Part shown: positions 22,196 to 33,221 of the stretch, piece by piece
How positions within the stretch are numbered: the stretch's first letter is position 1
Layout of the letters: each line of letters opens with the position of its first letter
Source: Nematopogon swammerdamellus
Taxonomy: Eukaryota > Arthropoda > Insecta > Lepidoptera > Adelidae
Assembly: GCA_946902875.1 (NCBI GenBank)
Contig: OX336345.1
Coordinates: forward strand, 7,409,395-7,473,394
Length of the DNA stretch: 64,000 nt
Direction: 5' to 3'
Notes under the pieces: model-generated
The model's input: the letters and a program-made list of their open reading frames with translations, nothing else
Told to the model about the DNA's origin: nothing
Databases searched by the model: none
Position numbers and translations under genes: made by a program

Positions 22196-22345
22196 TTCTT
22201 ACTTGCTGCTTTATAGTTGTCTTGTCCAAATACTTTGCTAAACGTTGTGGTCGGTGTTGTGCTGCGATTCGTCATAGGATTTGTAGCACCGATTACTCTG
22301 CTTATCCCGATTGTCGGGATACAGCGTGCGGTATGTAGGTTGACA
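22196..22345 (+). repeat. Repeat family E, copy 4
   Basis: 'ttacttgctgctttatag', 'ggtcggtgttgtgctg' and 'gattgtcgggatacagcg' are in the same order as in copies 1 and 3. Confidence 0.7.
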
Positions 22346-22984
22346 TGGATAATCAATTTAGGAGTTAATCGATTTTAGAATGAGTATTACCTTATAGATC
22401 CGAGTTCCTATCACGGGACCAGTCGGCGCGGCGGCGGCGCCTTCTTGACCAACAATTGACTACAATACAACTTTCAATATTACTTATATTGCATTTTACA
22501 TGCGAATCGTCTCTCTCGTTAATTTGGAGCAGAATTTACCACACTTACAAGTACCTACGATGTTTGGGGAAAAGGAGAAAGGAGGCCAAAAGTACCCTGA
22601 GTTGCTTCGAGAAAAGGATGGTACGGCCGTGTTGCTCGACTTGGCGGGGGCACTGCCGTGCCCCCAGATAATTACATATTATTTCTTATTTATTTTAGAA
22701 CGTATGAATTATGCATTGACTTATAAATATTTTACTTAAGGACATGCCCATACGATAGTAATATCGAAATATGACATGTTATTATTATACCTAGTATGCT
22801 ATATTCAGATTCAAAATAGTTTCTGGTCATTTTAGCCGTTGTAACTATGGTTTGACCACCTATTTAGCGAAATATTTATTGAATTCGCATGGACTACAAT
22901 AAGTTATAAACGTTGGAGGGAGACGGCCACCAATCGATGTTCTGTGCGATCTCAAATCGAACGAAGTTGAGTCCAAAATGTAAT
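22346..22984. other. No gene recognised
   Basis: Mixed sequence with two overlapping plus-strand frames of 71 and 79 codons (22456-22739) that have no recognisable motif. Confidence 0.4.
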
Positions 22985-23200
22985 AAACAATCAATACTTG
23001 GATAATTAGCCTGTCCGGATTGTCCGCACTGAATGAAAGTTCCGTCGAATCGGCTATGTAAATTGTTCTTATTTTCCGTCCAGTTCTCTGTAGCCGGAAC
23101 AACAAAAGGGAAGCACTGACGTGGCACCTAGTTCACCAAGATGTTATGGGCTGACATCACAGGTGAAAGTGATGGAGCCAACCATGTCGAACCTAAAAAT
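22985..23200 (+). mobile_element. SINE family 1 copy, diverged
   Basis: 'ccgcactgaatgaaag', 'cggctatgtaaattg', 'gggaagcactgacgtggc' and 'gttatgggctgacatcac' are in order. The tail is eroded and no clean A-run remains. Confidence 0.75.
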
Positions 23201-24600
23201 TTAAATTATTTTTCAAAAACTATTTCCAAATTGGTTACCTACCATTATTCAAGCTTTAAAGCATGCAAATCCGATCCTCGGCAAAACTTCATCAAAATAA
23301 GATTTCTAACCATCCAGACATTTGAATGCCACCTACATAAAGGGTTTTCCCGTCTGGCGGCTCTCCAGACAGCATCTGCGCATTGTCTGTCAGTCCATCT
23401 GACAGAAGCCTGAAAATCGATTCCAACTTACTCACAGCGAGGTACATAACGAATGGTACTAACTGACGATTGAAAAATCGGCCCCAGTAATCTTAATTCT
23501 ATATCAGGTTGCCCAAGTTTATAAATATTTTAGAGAAGTTTTCATGTACACAAGCAAAGTGTGTGTTAGGGTGCGTGTATATGTGTGTGTGCGATCGCGC
23601 GCGCGTGCGTTCTCTGTGCGTGGGCGTGTGTGCGTGTGTATCTACTGCAAGACTTTGTTTGCCCAGAAGCGTGTAAGTAAACGGTTAATGTAGGCTAGGC
23701 TATACGCACTTATTTTGTCGCATAATTAAAACAATAAAAAAAGTTTACCAAATCAGGTACTATAGTAAAACCCTGTGGTAAGATCTAATAATGTTTAACA
23801 GAACGATAAATGCCTAAAAAGTGTCCAAAGCTCACAGAAATAAATAGGACGAGTGTGTCAGAAGTGAAATTTCATTTGAATTATTTATGTACATAAAACG
23901 CAACAACGCATATCTTGCCATGAAGTGTTCATGCGCTACTTGGAATAGTGCTTCTGTGCCCAAGGTGCCGCGTTCACATCACAATCACATTCACAATGGG
24001 GCAGTTGAAGGGGCTAGGCTTTGCGGCGGCGATGTGTGAAGTGGATTGATTCGGGCCTTATTCAGTGGCAACGATATCATCTGGACTTTTAAAGGCTTTC
24101 GAATTGAAATAAGTAACAGCAATTGCTACCTATGGAAAAACAAAATTTATATTTTAGATTAGGCCGACTGCGAATGTAACATTTCAACACTCGCGCAAGC
24201 GGTTCAATTCACTTTGACTATATATCTGTATGTTCTAATTTAAGACAGATCAACTGATTACGGAGTCCTCTCACTCAAGTACATAACATCTTGTCCGTGC
24301 AGCAGTAGTACCGCTACTCGCTACTGTCTACGCTCCACCATCGTCCACACCAACCAGTTCGGTCGCCGATGTATTAAATATTAGAATTATAATCGTAAAC
24401 GCTGCTCTGATAAATATGTACTATTATAAAACGCAGCGCCAATCTGTCTGTAACTAGAAAAAAACTGACCCGATATAGTTTTCACTAATGGAATCGGGCA
24501 CTTTTGCCCGTGACTGAAATAAGAAAAGAAGGGCTTTTTATTTGAAGTGTAAGGTAATACATAATGTGTGTTGTGTGTATGTCTGTTAATAGGGTACGCA
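23201..24600. other. No gene recognised, contains a TG-rich run
   Basis: A TG/CG-alternating run at about 23570-23645 is the only local feature. The block 'aaacgctgctctgataaa' at 24400 recurs at 25890, indicating another dispersed fragment. Confidence 0.4.
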
Positions 24601-24629
24601 AACAGTATGAGTGACTCAGTCAGATGCTC

Positions 24630-24763
24630 CTACTAGCCAATATCACCTTCAAGAAGGTCCCATGCCGGAGACATCCCTTTGGATTGCTGACTATACTGAA
24701 CTAGAGAACACAGCCGAGGCTGCTATGCGAGTACCTTTCATCCTGTACGGTGGTGGTACCAAC
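24630..24763 (-). mobile_element. SINE family 2 remnant hosting the hAT element
   Basis: 'tagccaatatcacctt', 'tgccggagacatcc' and 'ggtggtaccaac' are the minus-strand order of family 2 (compare 19380-19520 reversed). The copy breaks at 24763 where the hAT element begins and resumes at 25267. Confidence 0.65.
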
Positions 24764-25266
24764 CAGGGTTGTTGCGAACATCAGCATCAGCATCAGCATC
24801 CGCGGAACTCCAGCATCATTTTCAACATATGCATCGCATCAGCATCCGCATTGATCGATGCTGATTATTAATGCTGATATTCGAGTCATGAATATAATTT
24901 ACAAACCTTCTCGGAACAGACTCGAAGCCGAAAAAGCAGCACATACAGTTCCAAATATGTAGTTCCAAAGTTCCATCGAATACTAATAATTTTATTGCTA
25001 AGACAATTACTAACCTGGTAAGTACTGGTATCAGATTGATTGTTTTCATTAAATGTCACAAAATTATTTAAACACAATCTTTTATTTCAATACCAACCAA
25101 AACTTTGGATATAAATTCATAATATTCATATAGTTCAGTATTTTTAAAGAAAATAATTAAAATCAGCATCAGCATCAGCCAGCATACGCTGATGTCAATG
25201 ATAAAATATCACCATCAGCATCAGCATCAGCTGATGTGAACAAAATGTGCATCAGCAACAACCCTG
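24764..25266. mobile_element. hAT-type non-autonomous element (503 bp)
   Basis: The terminal inverted repeats are CAGGGTTGTTGC and GCAACAACCCTG. The flanks are perfect 8-bp duplications GTACCAAC (24756-24763 and 25267-25274). A CAGGG start and 8-bp duplication are standard for hAT. Both subterminal regions are packed with GATGCT/CATCAG hexamers (24779-24855 and 25164-25256) in both orientations, the kind of array that binds hAT transposase. No transposase frame is present. Confidence 0.9.
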
Positions 25267-25299
25267 GTACCAACAAAGATAGTGGTCTATAATTCTAGT

Positions 25300-25374
25300 T
25301 AGTCAGTCAGTCAGCGTGTAAGCGTCCACTGCTGGACATACGCCTCTCCAATTTTCCTCCAGTCCTCCCGGTCT
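25300..25374 (-). mobile_element. Very short RTE-type LINE 3' fragment with 14-bp target duplication
   Basis: On the minus strand it reads 'gggaggactggaggaaaa' ... 'gtatgtccagcagtgg' ... 'gctgactgactgac', the C-terminal codons and 3' end also found at 47190-47480. It is bracketed by exact TCTATAATTCTAGT copies (25286-25299 and 25375-25388), so this 75-bp piece is a genuine, extremely 5'-truncated insertion. Confidence 0.85.
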
Positions 25375-25388
25375 TCTATAATTCTAGT

Positions 25389-26045
25389 AAGTAAGTGAAT
25401 TAATGAAAGGTAAAAATAAAATAAAAAATTTATAATATAAAATTAAGTATAATTATGAACGTAGAAAATGAGTATAATGAATAACAGTTAAAAATTAAAT
25501 GAACTCCTAAACATAGTATCTACTCCTAAACTGTGTAACACTTTTATGTTTTGTATTTTTTATTTTGCTATATTTAGATTTCGGTTAGTTAGTTTTAATC
25601 TTAGATATTCAGTTTTATTCATAATTTGGATTTTTTATTGTATTATTTGTTGTCAAATTAAATGAAAGAAATAAATAATATTATGTATTTAATAAAATAT
25701 TGTAATTGCCTACACATATTTTTTTTCTTTACACAATAAATTAGCTTTTAATCTATCAATAAATAAATATTTAGTTTGATTTTTTTTTTCTTTTCTTGAA
25801 GTTCAGAGACCTTCGCCCAAACCCGCCAATACGGCGAGCGGAGTCGCGGGTACAAGCAGTTATTGAATATTAGACTTATGATCGCAAACGCTGCTCTGAT
25901 AAATTGTTTAGATAAGACACTCTCAATGGGCACACGACCACGCCACGCGAGATGGGCTACCGGATCGAGAGCTCGCGTGATTAATGGTTTGCGCAGCATA
26001 TCCTGGTTTATTGACTCTTCGGAATACATTTAAAAGATTGCGCTT
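25389..26045. other. No gene recognised, AT-rich
   Basis: AT-rich DNA followed by a GC-richer repeat-like stretch near 25800-26010 ('cggcgagcggagtcgcgg', related to 46805). The 93-codon minus frame at 25748-26029 is not recognised. Confidence 0.4.
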
Positions 26046-26155
26046 CATTTGGTTTTTTTTTTTAGGAACCTTTCACGGTTTGTTTCATCACCTACTACAT
26101 CCGTGATATCAGCCCATAACACCTTGGTGAACTAGATGCCATATCAGTGCAATCA
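26046..26155 (-). mobile_element. SINE family 1 partial copy
   Basis: 'atcacctactacatccgtga', 'cagcccataacacc' and 'gccatatcagtgc' are the minus-strand 3' half of family 1. The copy stops abruptly where an inverted repeat of the neighbouring transposase remnant begins. Confidence 0.7.
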
Positions 26156-26158
26156 TAA

Positions 26159-26540
26159 AAATCTAACGGATTTAAATCCGGTGATCTAGATGTCCGGTCT
26201 ATCTGTGGGGATGCAAGTGGCTAGGAGGCCACAAGACGTCCGTGTAGAGACTTTAACGGGCGAATTATCTTGATTTTCTGCAACGCTTCAGAGCCTTTTA
26301 GAAGATGTACCATTGGCCATACGGAGGTGGTTGCAAAATGATGGCTGCCCAGCCCATTACGCTAGAGAAGTGCGTAATTTCGTAGACCAAGCATTATCCC
26401 ACAGATGGATCGGACGTCTAGGTCACCGGATTTAAATCCGTTAGATTTTTATTATTGGGGCTATTTAAAAGAAAAAGTTTACGGGAAACCGGTGGAAAAC
26501 TTGATAGAGCTCAAAGAAAGAATTACGGCAGTAGCTCAGG
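26159..26540 (+). pseudogene. Tc1/mariner-superfamily transposase remnant
   Basis: From 26330 the plus strand encodes QNDGCPAHYAREVRNFVDQA and then HRWIGR. After a frame change it gives SPDLNPLDFYYWGYLKEKVY at about 26426-26485, the C-terminal part of the DDE domain typical of Tc1/mariner-like transposases (the D-G-x-P-A-H and S-P-D-L-N-P motifs). Stops and frame changes make it inactive. A 40-bp piece around the SPDLNP codons is present in reverse at 26157-26197 (two mismatches), so the remnant was partly inverted and duplicated. Confidence 0.75.
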
Positions 26541-26630
26541 TTTTTTTTTATGTAAACTGACATGGTTGGCTATATCACCTACAACATCCGTGATGTCAGC
26601 CCATAACACCGGGTGAAATTGGTGCCACGT

Positions 26631-28753
26631 CAGATTCAGATTCAGATTCAGATTCAGATATTTATTTCGCCATAAAGAACACACAACAATAACAATATTA
26701 CATTGAGACATATGCATATTCAGTATGGTTCGTCATCATTTTTTATGATGTCCCGTTCAGTAGTGCAATCTATAAGGAAGAATCGGGTAAGAAACCTTAC
26801 AGAGCTTTTTTTAAATATAGCTTACATACTAAGTTTTCATTATGTTAAATATAACATACTATATCTAAGCAAAAAATTAAAAATACTAAGTCAAAAATAT
26901 ACTCATTAAAAAAGATAATAAAATACAAAACAAAGAACATAGGGTTCAGTCAAGTTATTAATAAAATTTGTGTTTATGCATATAAACAATTTGAATTATC
27001 AAAGTCAGCAGAATTTTTATTTACAGTATGAAAAAAATTCACTTAACTTATAAAATGGATTGTCTAAGAGAAATATTTTCAGCTGACTCTGGAACACATT
27101 GTCACTATTTATTGATTTTATTGTATCAGGAACATTTTCGTACAATTTGGGTCCAATCACGTCAGGGTCTTTTTCAGCCATCGCCGATTTATGCGCAACA
27201 GATTTTAAACGCTCTGAGTTACGTGTGTTATAATTATGACTTGCGCCATTTGACTCAAAAGAATTCATGTTTTTGCGTACATATACCACTACTTCATATA
27301 TATATAGAGAGCACACCGTTAATATACCAAAGGATTTGAAAAAGTCTCTACAAGATGTTGTTCGCGGTACACTGGCTAATACCCTTATCGCTCGTTTTTG
27401 CAGTATTAGCACTCTTTCAGCATTGGTTGAGTTACCCCACAGGATTACACCATACGACAGTAATGAGTGTACGTACGCATAGTAAGACTGTCTCAAAGCC
27501 TCCGGACTGATCAAGCGGCGTAACTCTCTTAGTGCGTAAATACCTCTAGCCATCTTGTCACATAGTTTGTCTATGTGACTTTTCCAACTTAGAGTTGGGT
27601 CAATATAGAACCCTAAAAATCGTATACATGACTGGGAGCCAATAGAGCCGGATGAATTCGAAATAGAGAGCTCACGGGGACCACAGTTTCGTCCGGAAAA
27701 TACCATATAGTTGGTCTTCGATGTATTTAGTATCAGTCCGTTCGCAGCAAACCATTCCGATATTTTTCCTACTACTATATTTAATTTTATTTCCAGTTCA
27801 TGCATGGTTTCAGCAAAGACTATTATACTAGTGTCATCGGCAAAAAGTATTAAAACACCATCTATTTTAATCAAGGCTAAGTCATTAATAAATACTAAAA
27901 ATAATGTATTACCTAATGCAGAACCCTGTGGAATACCCATTTTAATTTTACCTGGCTCGGAACTTTTTTTGTTTCCTTTTAAAGTGACCTCAGTGACCTG
28001 TCTTCGATCTGTTAAAAATGACTTTAGCAATTCATGTGGTTTATCACTTACACCATATTTTTCCAATTTGTGCAAGAGGAGGTTGTGGTCTACGACATCG
28101 AATGCTTTCGACAAGTCGCAGAATATACCTGCAACCTTGTTCCTCTTGTCTATACCTTTTATTATCTCTCCTACCAGCTTCATGCCAGCTGATTTTGTGG
28201 AGTGATCTTTACGGTATGCGTATTGGTTGGGAGAAAGAAGTTTATTATCCTCAAGATGCTTAATTACAGCGTCAGATATAACAGATTCTATGATTTTAGA
28301 TAGTGCTGGCACTAAACTTATAGGTCTATAGTTATTTGGGTCAGCTCTTTCGCCGGCTCCTTTATAAATGGGACATACACGGGTCTGTTTTAGTACATTA
28401 GGATAGGTACCCTCTTCAAACATTTGGTTAACCAATACTGATATGTATGGCGACAAACTATTTGAACATTTGGCAATCAACTCTCCCGACAACTCAAAAA
28501 TATCAAGACTGGTTTTTTTAGATAATTTGTCACGTATTAATTTTGAAATTTTTTCAGGTGTGACATAGGGTAGGCAAAAGGTTTGGTCGGCATCAAGACT
28601 GGGAATGTCCACCATTAGGGACAATGCTTTGCTTGGAGAAGCTGGATTCAGGGCTGTTAGCTTACTTCCGATATTCAGGAAGTGCATGTTCATACATTCA
28701 GGAATGTTTTCAATAGGAACATCATCTCCATCTGAGGTTATAAGCTTATGAAT
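26631..28753 (-). mobile_element. 5'-truncated LINE (jockey/CR1-like) with hexamer tail
   Basis: The minus-strand element ends 3' in about four repeats of a TCTGAA-type hexamer (26631-26659), the microsatellite tail common in this LINE group. Its 5' end at 28753 cuts into the open frame, so the endonuclease region is gone. It lies inside a SINE family 1 copy; the only possible target duplication is a short TCAG shared by both junctions. Confidence 0.8.
27017..28753 (-). CDS. LINE reverse transcriptase, N-terminally truncated
   Basis: RNA-directed DNA polymerase of a non-LTR retrotransposon, acting by target-primed reverse transcription. Counting from the first Met (28693), the motifs are NYRPISL (121-127), QYAYRKDHST (157-166), FCDLSKAFD (191-199, catalytic Asp), GIPQGSALG (253-261) and FADD (284-287, catalytic pair). 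A thumb and C-terminal region to residue 558 follow. The frame stays open upstream of that Met to the truncation point, so the Met is internal, not a start. Full-length relatives carry an APE-type endonuclease before this domain; none is present. The domain itself shows no stop or frameshift, so the insertion looks fairly recent. It cannot move alone. Clade placement (jockey/CR1 group) is by motif style only. Confidence 0.85.
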   Translation of the reverse strand: MHKLITSDGDDVPIENIPECMNMHFLNIGSKLTALNPASPSKALSLMVDIPSLDADQTFCLPYVTPEKISKLIRDKLSKKTSLDIFELSGELIAKCSNSLSPYISVLVNQMFEEGTYPNVLKQTRVCPIYKGAGERADPNNYRPISLVPALSKIIESVISDAVIKHLEDNKLLSPNQYAYRKDHSTKSAGMKLVGEIIKGIDKRNKVAGIFCDLSKAFDVVDHNLLLHKLEKYGVSDKPHELLKSFLTDRRQVTEVTLKGNKKSSEPGKIKMGIPQGSALGNTLFLVFINDLALIKIDGVLILFADDTSIIVFAETMHELEIKLNIVVGKISEWFAANGLILNTSKTNYMVFSGRNCGPRELSISNSSGSIGSQSCIRFLGFYIDPTLSWKSHIDKLCDKMARGIYALRELRRLISPEALRQSYYAYVHSLLSYGVILWGNSTNAERVLILQKRAIRVLASVPRTTSCRDFFKSFGILTVCSLYIYEVVVYVRKNMNSFESNGASHNYNTRNSERLKSVAHKSAMAEKDPDVIGPKLYENVPDTIKSINSDNVFQSQLKIFLLDNPFYKLSEFFSYCK

Positions 28754-28815
28754 CAGTGCTTCCCATCGGTCGTGCCGACTATAGTCAACTGGACGGAAAA
28801 CACAAACTATTTACA

Positions 28816-29910
28816 TAGCATAGGTGGACGTATCTGCACTTGCATCGAGTACTTGCTCGACGCATCAACCGGGAATTTGTGAGAAGATGTCGAGTTAGCA
28901 TTTGTGCAGGTTGTAAACAATTTGAACATCTACTTTAACAGGTTAATAAAGACCAATTACTTCAAGTGTTTATTTTATTCCAATTCGTAGTTGGTAGAAC
29001 AGTTATCAAATTCCGAGGTCTTTTTGCAGTTAAATAACAATATCTCATAAATTATTGGGCAAATCGGTAAGTGATGTACCATTTTAAAAACTACATTAGA
29101 TGGGCGTATTTTTCTTGCATAATGCCACTTTAGTGTAGTAATTTTTTTTTCACCGCGAAGGGCCAAACTCAAGGGATGAGGCTGAAAAATTTTTAACATG
29201 TGGCTCTTAAGTCGTTTTTCAGCTAAACAGTAATCCTGTTTGATGAACATGAAAAAATAAATTATACCGTGTGAAAGCCTTACTTTTCAGGAATATTTGA
29301 CAAAAACGAGATTTAAGAAAATCTTACATTTGTACTTGTGCCATTTAAAAAAATTAGCTTAGGGAGAAAATTTTGGATTTTTACAAAAATGACAATATCT
29401 CAAAAACTAAGCCATTTTTACTAAACCTAAAACCTAAAATTCTGAGAGGTAATTAGCAGCGCTATCTCCTGTTAAAGGATTATCGTCGGTTTCTGGGACA
29501 CCCTGTATACATATACATTATAACAATGGCATAAAACTAAAGACGATTCACATTAATTTACCATGAATATAAAGTAATTTGACAACATCAGCCCAATACA
29601 ATTCTAACCGGCCACATGAAGCATGATTTAAGATCAATGATAGATAAGTCAAGAAAATTGTCAAAAGTAAAAAGCATTCCAAACATCTCAATACTGAAAA
29701 GATATAAACAAATGTGATGTACGAACGAAGCAATAGCCACCGGCACGGAGCGCAAGCGCATCCTATCAATCTTGCTATATTAAGCCTACAAGCAAGTTGC
29801 AGGAAACACGGCCACCTTCTATTCATTTGCATGAATCGATCGACTCTATCGTTGCAAAGAGCTAGTACTTACGAGTGCACGGCAGTACCTGATGTAGTAT
29901 GATTGCGACA
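28816..29910. other. No gene recognised
   Basis: AT-rich sequence without a recognised repeat partner. The frames at 28975-29250 and 29548-29832 (minus) have no motif I can name. Confidence 0.4.
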
Positions 29911-29917
29911 GTAGAGT

Positions 29918-30207
29918 CAGGCCTCACGCACTTTATGTACTTGCGCGCGCTAACTACCTACCGCCCGAAGGGGCCGCCGGCGGTCTTTTTCAGTAGAAAT
30001 TCGTCAGCCGCGCGAAGTATACATAGACGCTCGCCCACGCAACTGCGCGCAGCTGCAAAGCAATAACCACTTTACACTCGATCGTTAAGGTACATTTTCG
30101 CACGCAGCGATTGGCGATGTGAAACAGTAGGCTATTAAAGCCCGAAGGTAGGAACATTTTCTATGGAGTGATTTATCTGTTACGAAGTAACTATTAAGTA
30201 ATCTGTG
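29918..30207 (-). mobile_element. 290-bp DNA element, uninterrupted, 7-bp target duplication
   Basis: On the minus strand it runs from CACAGATTAC to GAGGCCTG, flanked by perfect GTAGAGT duplications (29911-29917 and 30208-30214). It is the empty-site reference for the split copy at 2012-5657. The interior has no open frame; the first part ('ctccatagaaaatgttcc') is also found inside the foldback arms. Confidence 0.85.
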
Positions 30208-30254
30208 GTAGAGTTCCCTTGTCTCTCACTAGGCGGTAGGCTTAAACAACTATC

Positions 30255-30640
30255 TAAACCGGAGACGCAATTCTGAATTGCTGTGCTGGCTATACTGGAC
30301 TAGAGAATATACTAGGTGGTAGGGTTTAACCCGCCCGGCTTGGTACCACCGCACTGAATGAAAGGTCGGTCGAAACGGCTATGTAAATAGTTTGTGTTTT
30401 CCTTTCAGTTCAGTGTAATTGGCACGACCGAAGGGAAGCACTGACGTGGCACCAAGTTCACCCGGTGTTATGGGCCGACATCACGGATGTTGTATGTGAT
30501 CTAGCCAACCGTGTAGTACGGTGGTACCAACTCCGTCGGCTACAACCTAGTAAGGGGCAAGGGAAGGGACCTACAGTTTTAGATTGATTCCGAACGGCGA
30601 AGGAGCTGCAGATATATGCACGTCAAAACTGCTGACAAGA
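30255..30640 (-). mobile_element. SINE family 2 copy interrupted by SINE family 1
   Basis: Family 2 (minus) is seen at 30255-30310 ('ctggctatactggactagag') and 30514-30640 ('aggggcaagggaagggacc'). The intervening 203 bp is a family 1 copy in plus orientation. Confidence 0.65.
30311..30513 (+). mobile_element. SINE family 1 copy
   Basis: From 'actaggtggtagggtttaac' through 'cggctatgtaaatag' and 'gtgttatgggccgacatcac' to 'ctagccaaccgtgt'. It lies inside a family 2 copy. Confidence 0.75.
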
Positions 30641-30789
30641 AGCTCCTTAGTACTTACCACGGGACGGACAGGATATTATCGTCCTTTAACCCATAAGGAC
30701 TGCTAGACAAAGTGGTCAGTTTAGTGGCCACTTTGTTCTAGCCGTTCTATAAAGGGTGAGAGGCGTGACCTGGCACCTGCCTGCCTGCC

Positions 30790-30893
30790 TGCCGGCCTGA
30801 CATTCGCAACCCCCGCGTACGACCGAATGTCCATGGGCGTCGTTAGACACCTTATGGGTGGGCCGGCGCCACATGTCGCGCTTTTTATAAAAA
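30790..30893 (+). pseudogene. LINE family A, last about 100 bp with A-tail
   Basis: 'gccggcctgacattcgcaac', 'gaatgtccatgggcgtcg' and 'cgccacatgtcgcgctttt' followed by an A-run at about 30888. Only the very 3' end of the LINE is present. Confidence 0.8.
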
Positions 30894-30899
30894 AACGTA

Positions 30900-33200
30900 C
30901 ATTTTTCTGTAGAAAAAAAAATTATTGGCGCAAGCCGATCGGATTCGAACCTCGAACCTATTTTTAGCTTTAGCGAAATTTCACAAAATCTTTTGACATT
31001 CTAGTCGCGCACAGCATTATTCCGACTATACAGAGGCTTCCATATCCACTTCCACGATATCTATTATCTCACGGAGAAGACTTTAATTGAACACGCAGTG
31101 GGCTTGGCCAATGGCGACAGAAACTAATTGATGGGCAAGCATTGTGGGCCCTGCACGCTACCTCGCTTGTTTTTGTTTGAAATATCATCTTCTCTTCTTC
31201 CCTTTTCTACTATAATATTATAACGTCCATCTGTCTGAAACTGGTATTTAAAGTCAATACATAAAAGAGCTTAGCCAATCTATGTAAATGCAATCTATTT
31301 ATTAATTAATAATTAAATAAATAAATAATAATTAAATAATTATAATTTATAGGTAGTTTTAGTTTATTTAATAATTTAAATTTAATTGCTTGTAAATATG
31401 ATAATAAAGGTATTTCAAATAAAAATTCAATTTAATTCATTAAATAAAACTAACATAACATAATATTTTCTTTTCTACTTACAAATTGTACTGGCTGTTT
31501 GTTTGTATGTTATTATCCTAATAAATAACTAGGACTCTGAGCCCTAAGTGAATGTAGGTAGGTGAGTACTATGGGGCTGATATTAACAAATCATTGTTAA
31601 AAGCCCTAAAAATTATAAAAAAATACCAAGTTTCTACGGACGACCGACGGCGACCGGCCGGCCGTGTAACGTATGTCAATATATGAATTTCCTTATAACT
31701 CGAGAACCATTTTATCGATTTACACACGGTTTTCACTGTTACATTCTGTCACTTATCAAGATGACTTAAGCGTTTAAATTATAATATAACGCTACGTCAT
31801 TGGCGGCCAGCGCTGTGATCAAAAAGTCACGCTAAAGCTAGTATAATATATTATGTAAATTATTTAATGAACATATGGTATCACAGTCTTGAATTTGTCA
31901 CAATATATATATACATATATATTTTTTTATAAAATTATTTGCCGTATTTATTTCCTATATACGTACAGAGGACTAAATACGGTGGTGCAATATTATATTC
32001 TATCTAGTGTTTTGTGAAATAAATTTTCCATTTAAACGTGTCCTAATTGCTTTAGACACTTTATGCTTTTATTTAATTTCAACATTTGCATTTTTTTCTC
32101 GGACCACATAAGAACATTTCGAAATAAAATAAATTAAACATTCACAGAGCTCTAATGTGAGAAATTTAAATGCGATCTAGTCAGCGATATCGTAAATTTC
32201 CTCGACATCTCTAAATGTCGCCATTGGAGCCTACAACTTTATTTTCAAACCGTTTCTTTACAGACTTTGGCCGGAACAGGATCTATAAAATTGTATACAA
32301 CCTGACTATGAAAAACTAAAGAAATAACAAAGATAGTTTATCGAAAAATTTGTAGTCGGGGTCGGGGTACCTGCCCATTTGAATCCTTCTAAACGCCTGA
32401 TTTGATGAAACGCCAGCATTTACGATCAAATTTCCTCATTATTTTATTTATTTTTCGCAGTCGAGTTGTCCTTTTAGTTCTAAATAATTATATTAAGTTT
32501 GAAAGAAAGAAAGGAGAACGTTTATTCAGCAAAACTATCAAATAACATAAGTAATCATAATGTAAAATAATCTTTTTTAGCAGAAAGTGAGCAGACACAG
32601 CATGATGCAAAACTTAAAACAAGTAGGTAGGTAGTTGGGGCTGGTTTTAAGTCTTCTCCCTTACATTAAAACACAAACAATCAAATTAGATTTAATAAAA
32701 TAAAAACAAGAAACAAAAACAAAATATAAGGACAAAAATCTTATAAAAAAGTTATGGTAGGTAACAGCAAAAAAGCTAAATACCTACATTACCTTGACAC
32801 CAATAAATAAAAAATTTAATAAAAACTAATTAACAATAACAAAAAAAGTCTAATAAGTGTGGTATTTATATTTATTTATTTATTTATATTTTTAATAGCT
32901 TTTTTAAGTTCTTTTATATTTTCCTTGGTTTTTCGCATTCAAGTAGTCCGTGTAGTATATATTTTTTTTTAAATCGCCTTTTCAAATTATTGATTACGAC
33001 TTTTTAAATATTATTTTTTACGTTACTACTAACATTACAAAATGTTAAAACAATATAAAGAAAGTATCAATACATTCTATATATAAAATGTATATATACA
33101 ATATATAAAATTTTCTGGATAGGCAGACAGGGCACAACTACACAACTCCTGAATTTCTGAGGGTATGCATGCGACGCGACACTATACGTTCCTCGAAATG
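30900..33200. other. No gene recognised, AT-rich
   Basis: A B-box-like 'ggttcgaatcc' (minus, near 30950) occurs without a matching A box. The rest is AT-rich, with TA runs near 31905-31925 and long A/T-rich DNA at 32500-33070. Confidence 0.4.
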
Positions 33201-33212
33201 TAAAATGTATGA

Positions 33213-33221
33213 GTATAAAAG
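33213..33221 (+). promoter_or_regulatory. Possible TATA box
   Basis: 'gtataaaag' is followed within about 60 bp by GC-richer sequence. It may be the core promoter of an unrecognised transcript, or chance in AT-rich DNA. No gene is visible downstream. Confidence 0.15.

Larger units (their letters stand above)
26541..28815 (-). mobile_element. SINE family 1 copy split by a LINE
   Basis: The 3' half is at 26541-26634 ('tatcacctacaacatccgtg' to 'ggtgccacgtcag'). The continuation is at 28754-28815 ('cagtgcttccc' to 'aaactatttacatag'). The two parts are contiguous in intact family members, so the LINE inserted into an existing SINE. Confidence 0.85.

Noticed and set aside
30930..30960. tRNA-like B box on the minus strand
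   Set aside because: No A box at suitable distance and no fold.
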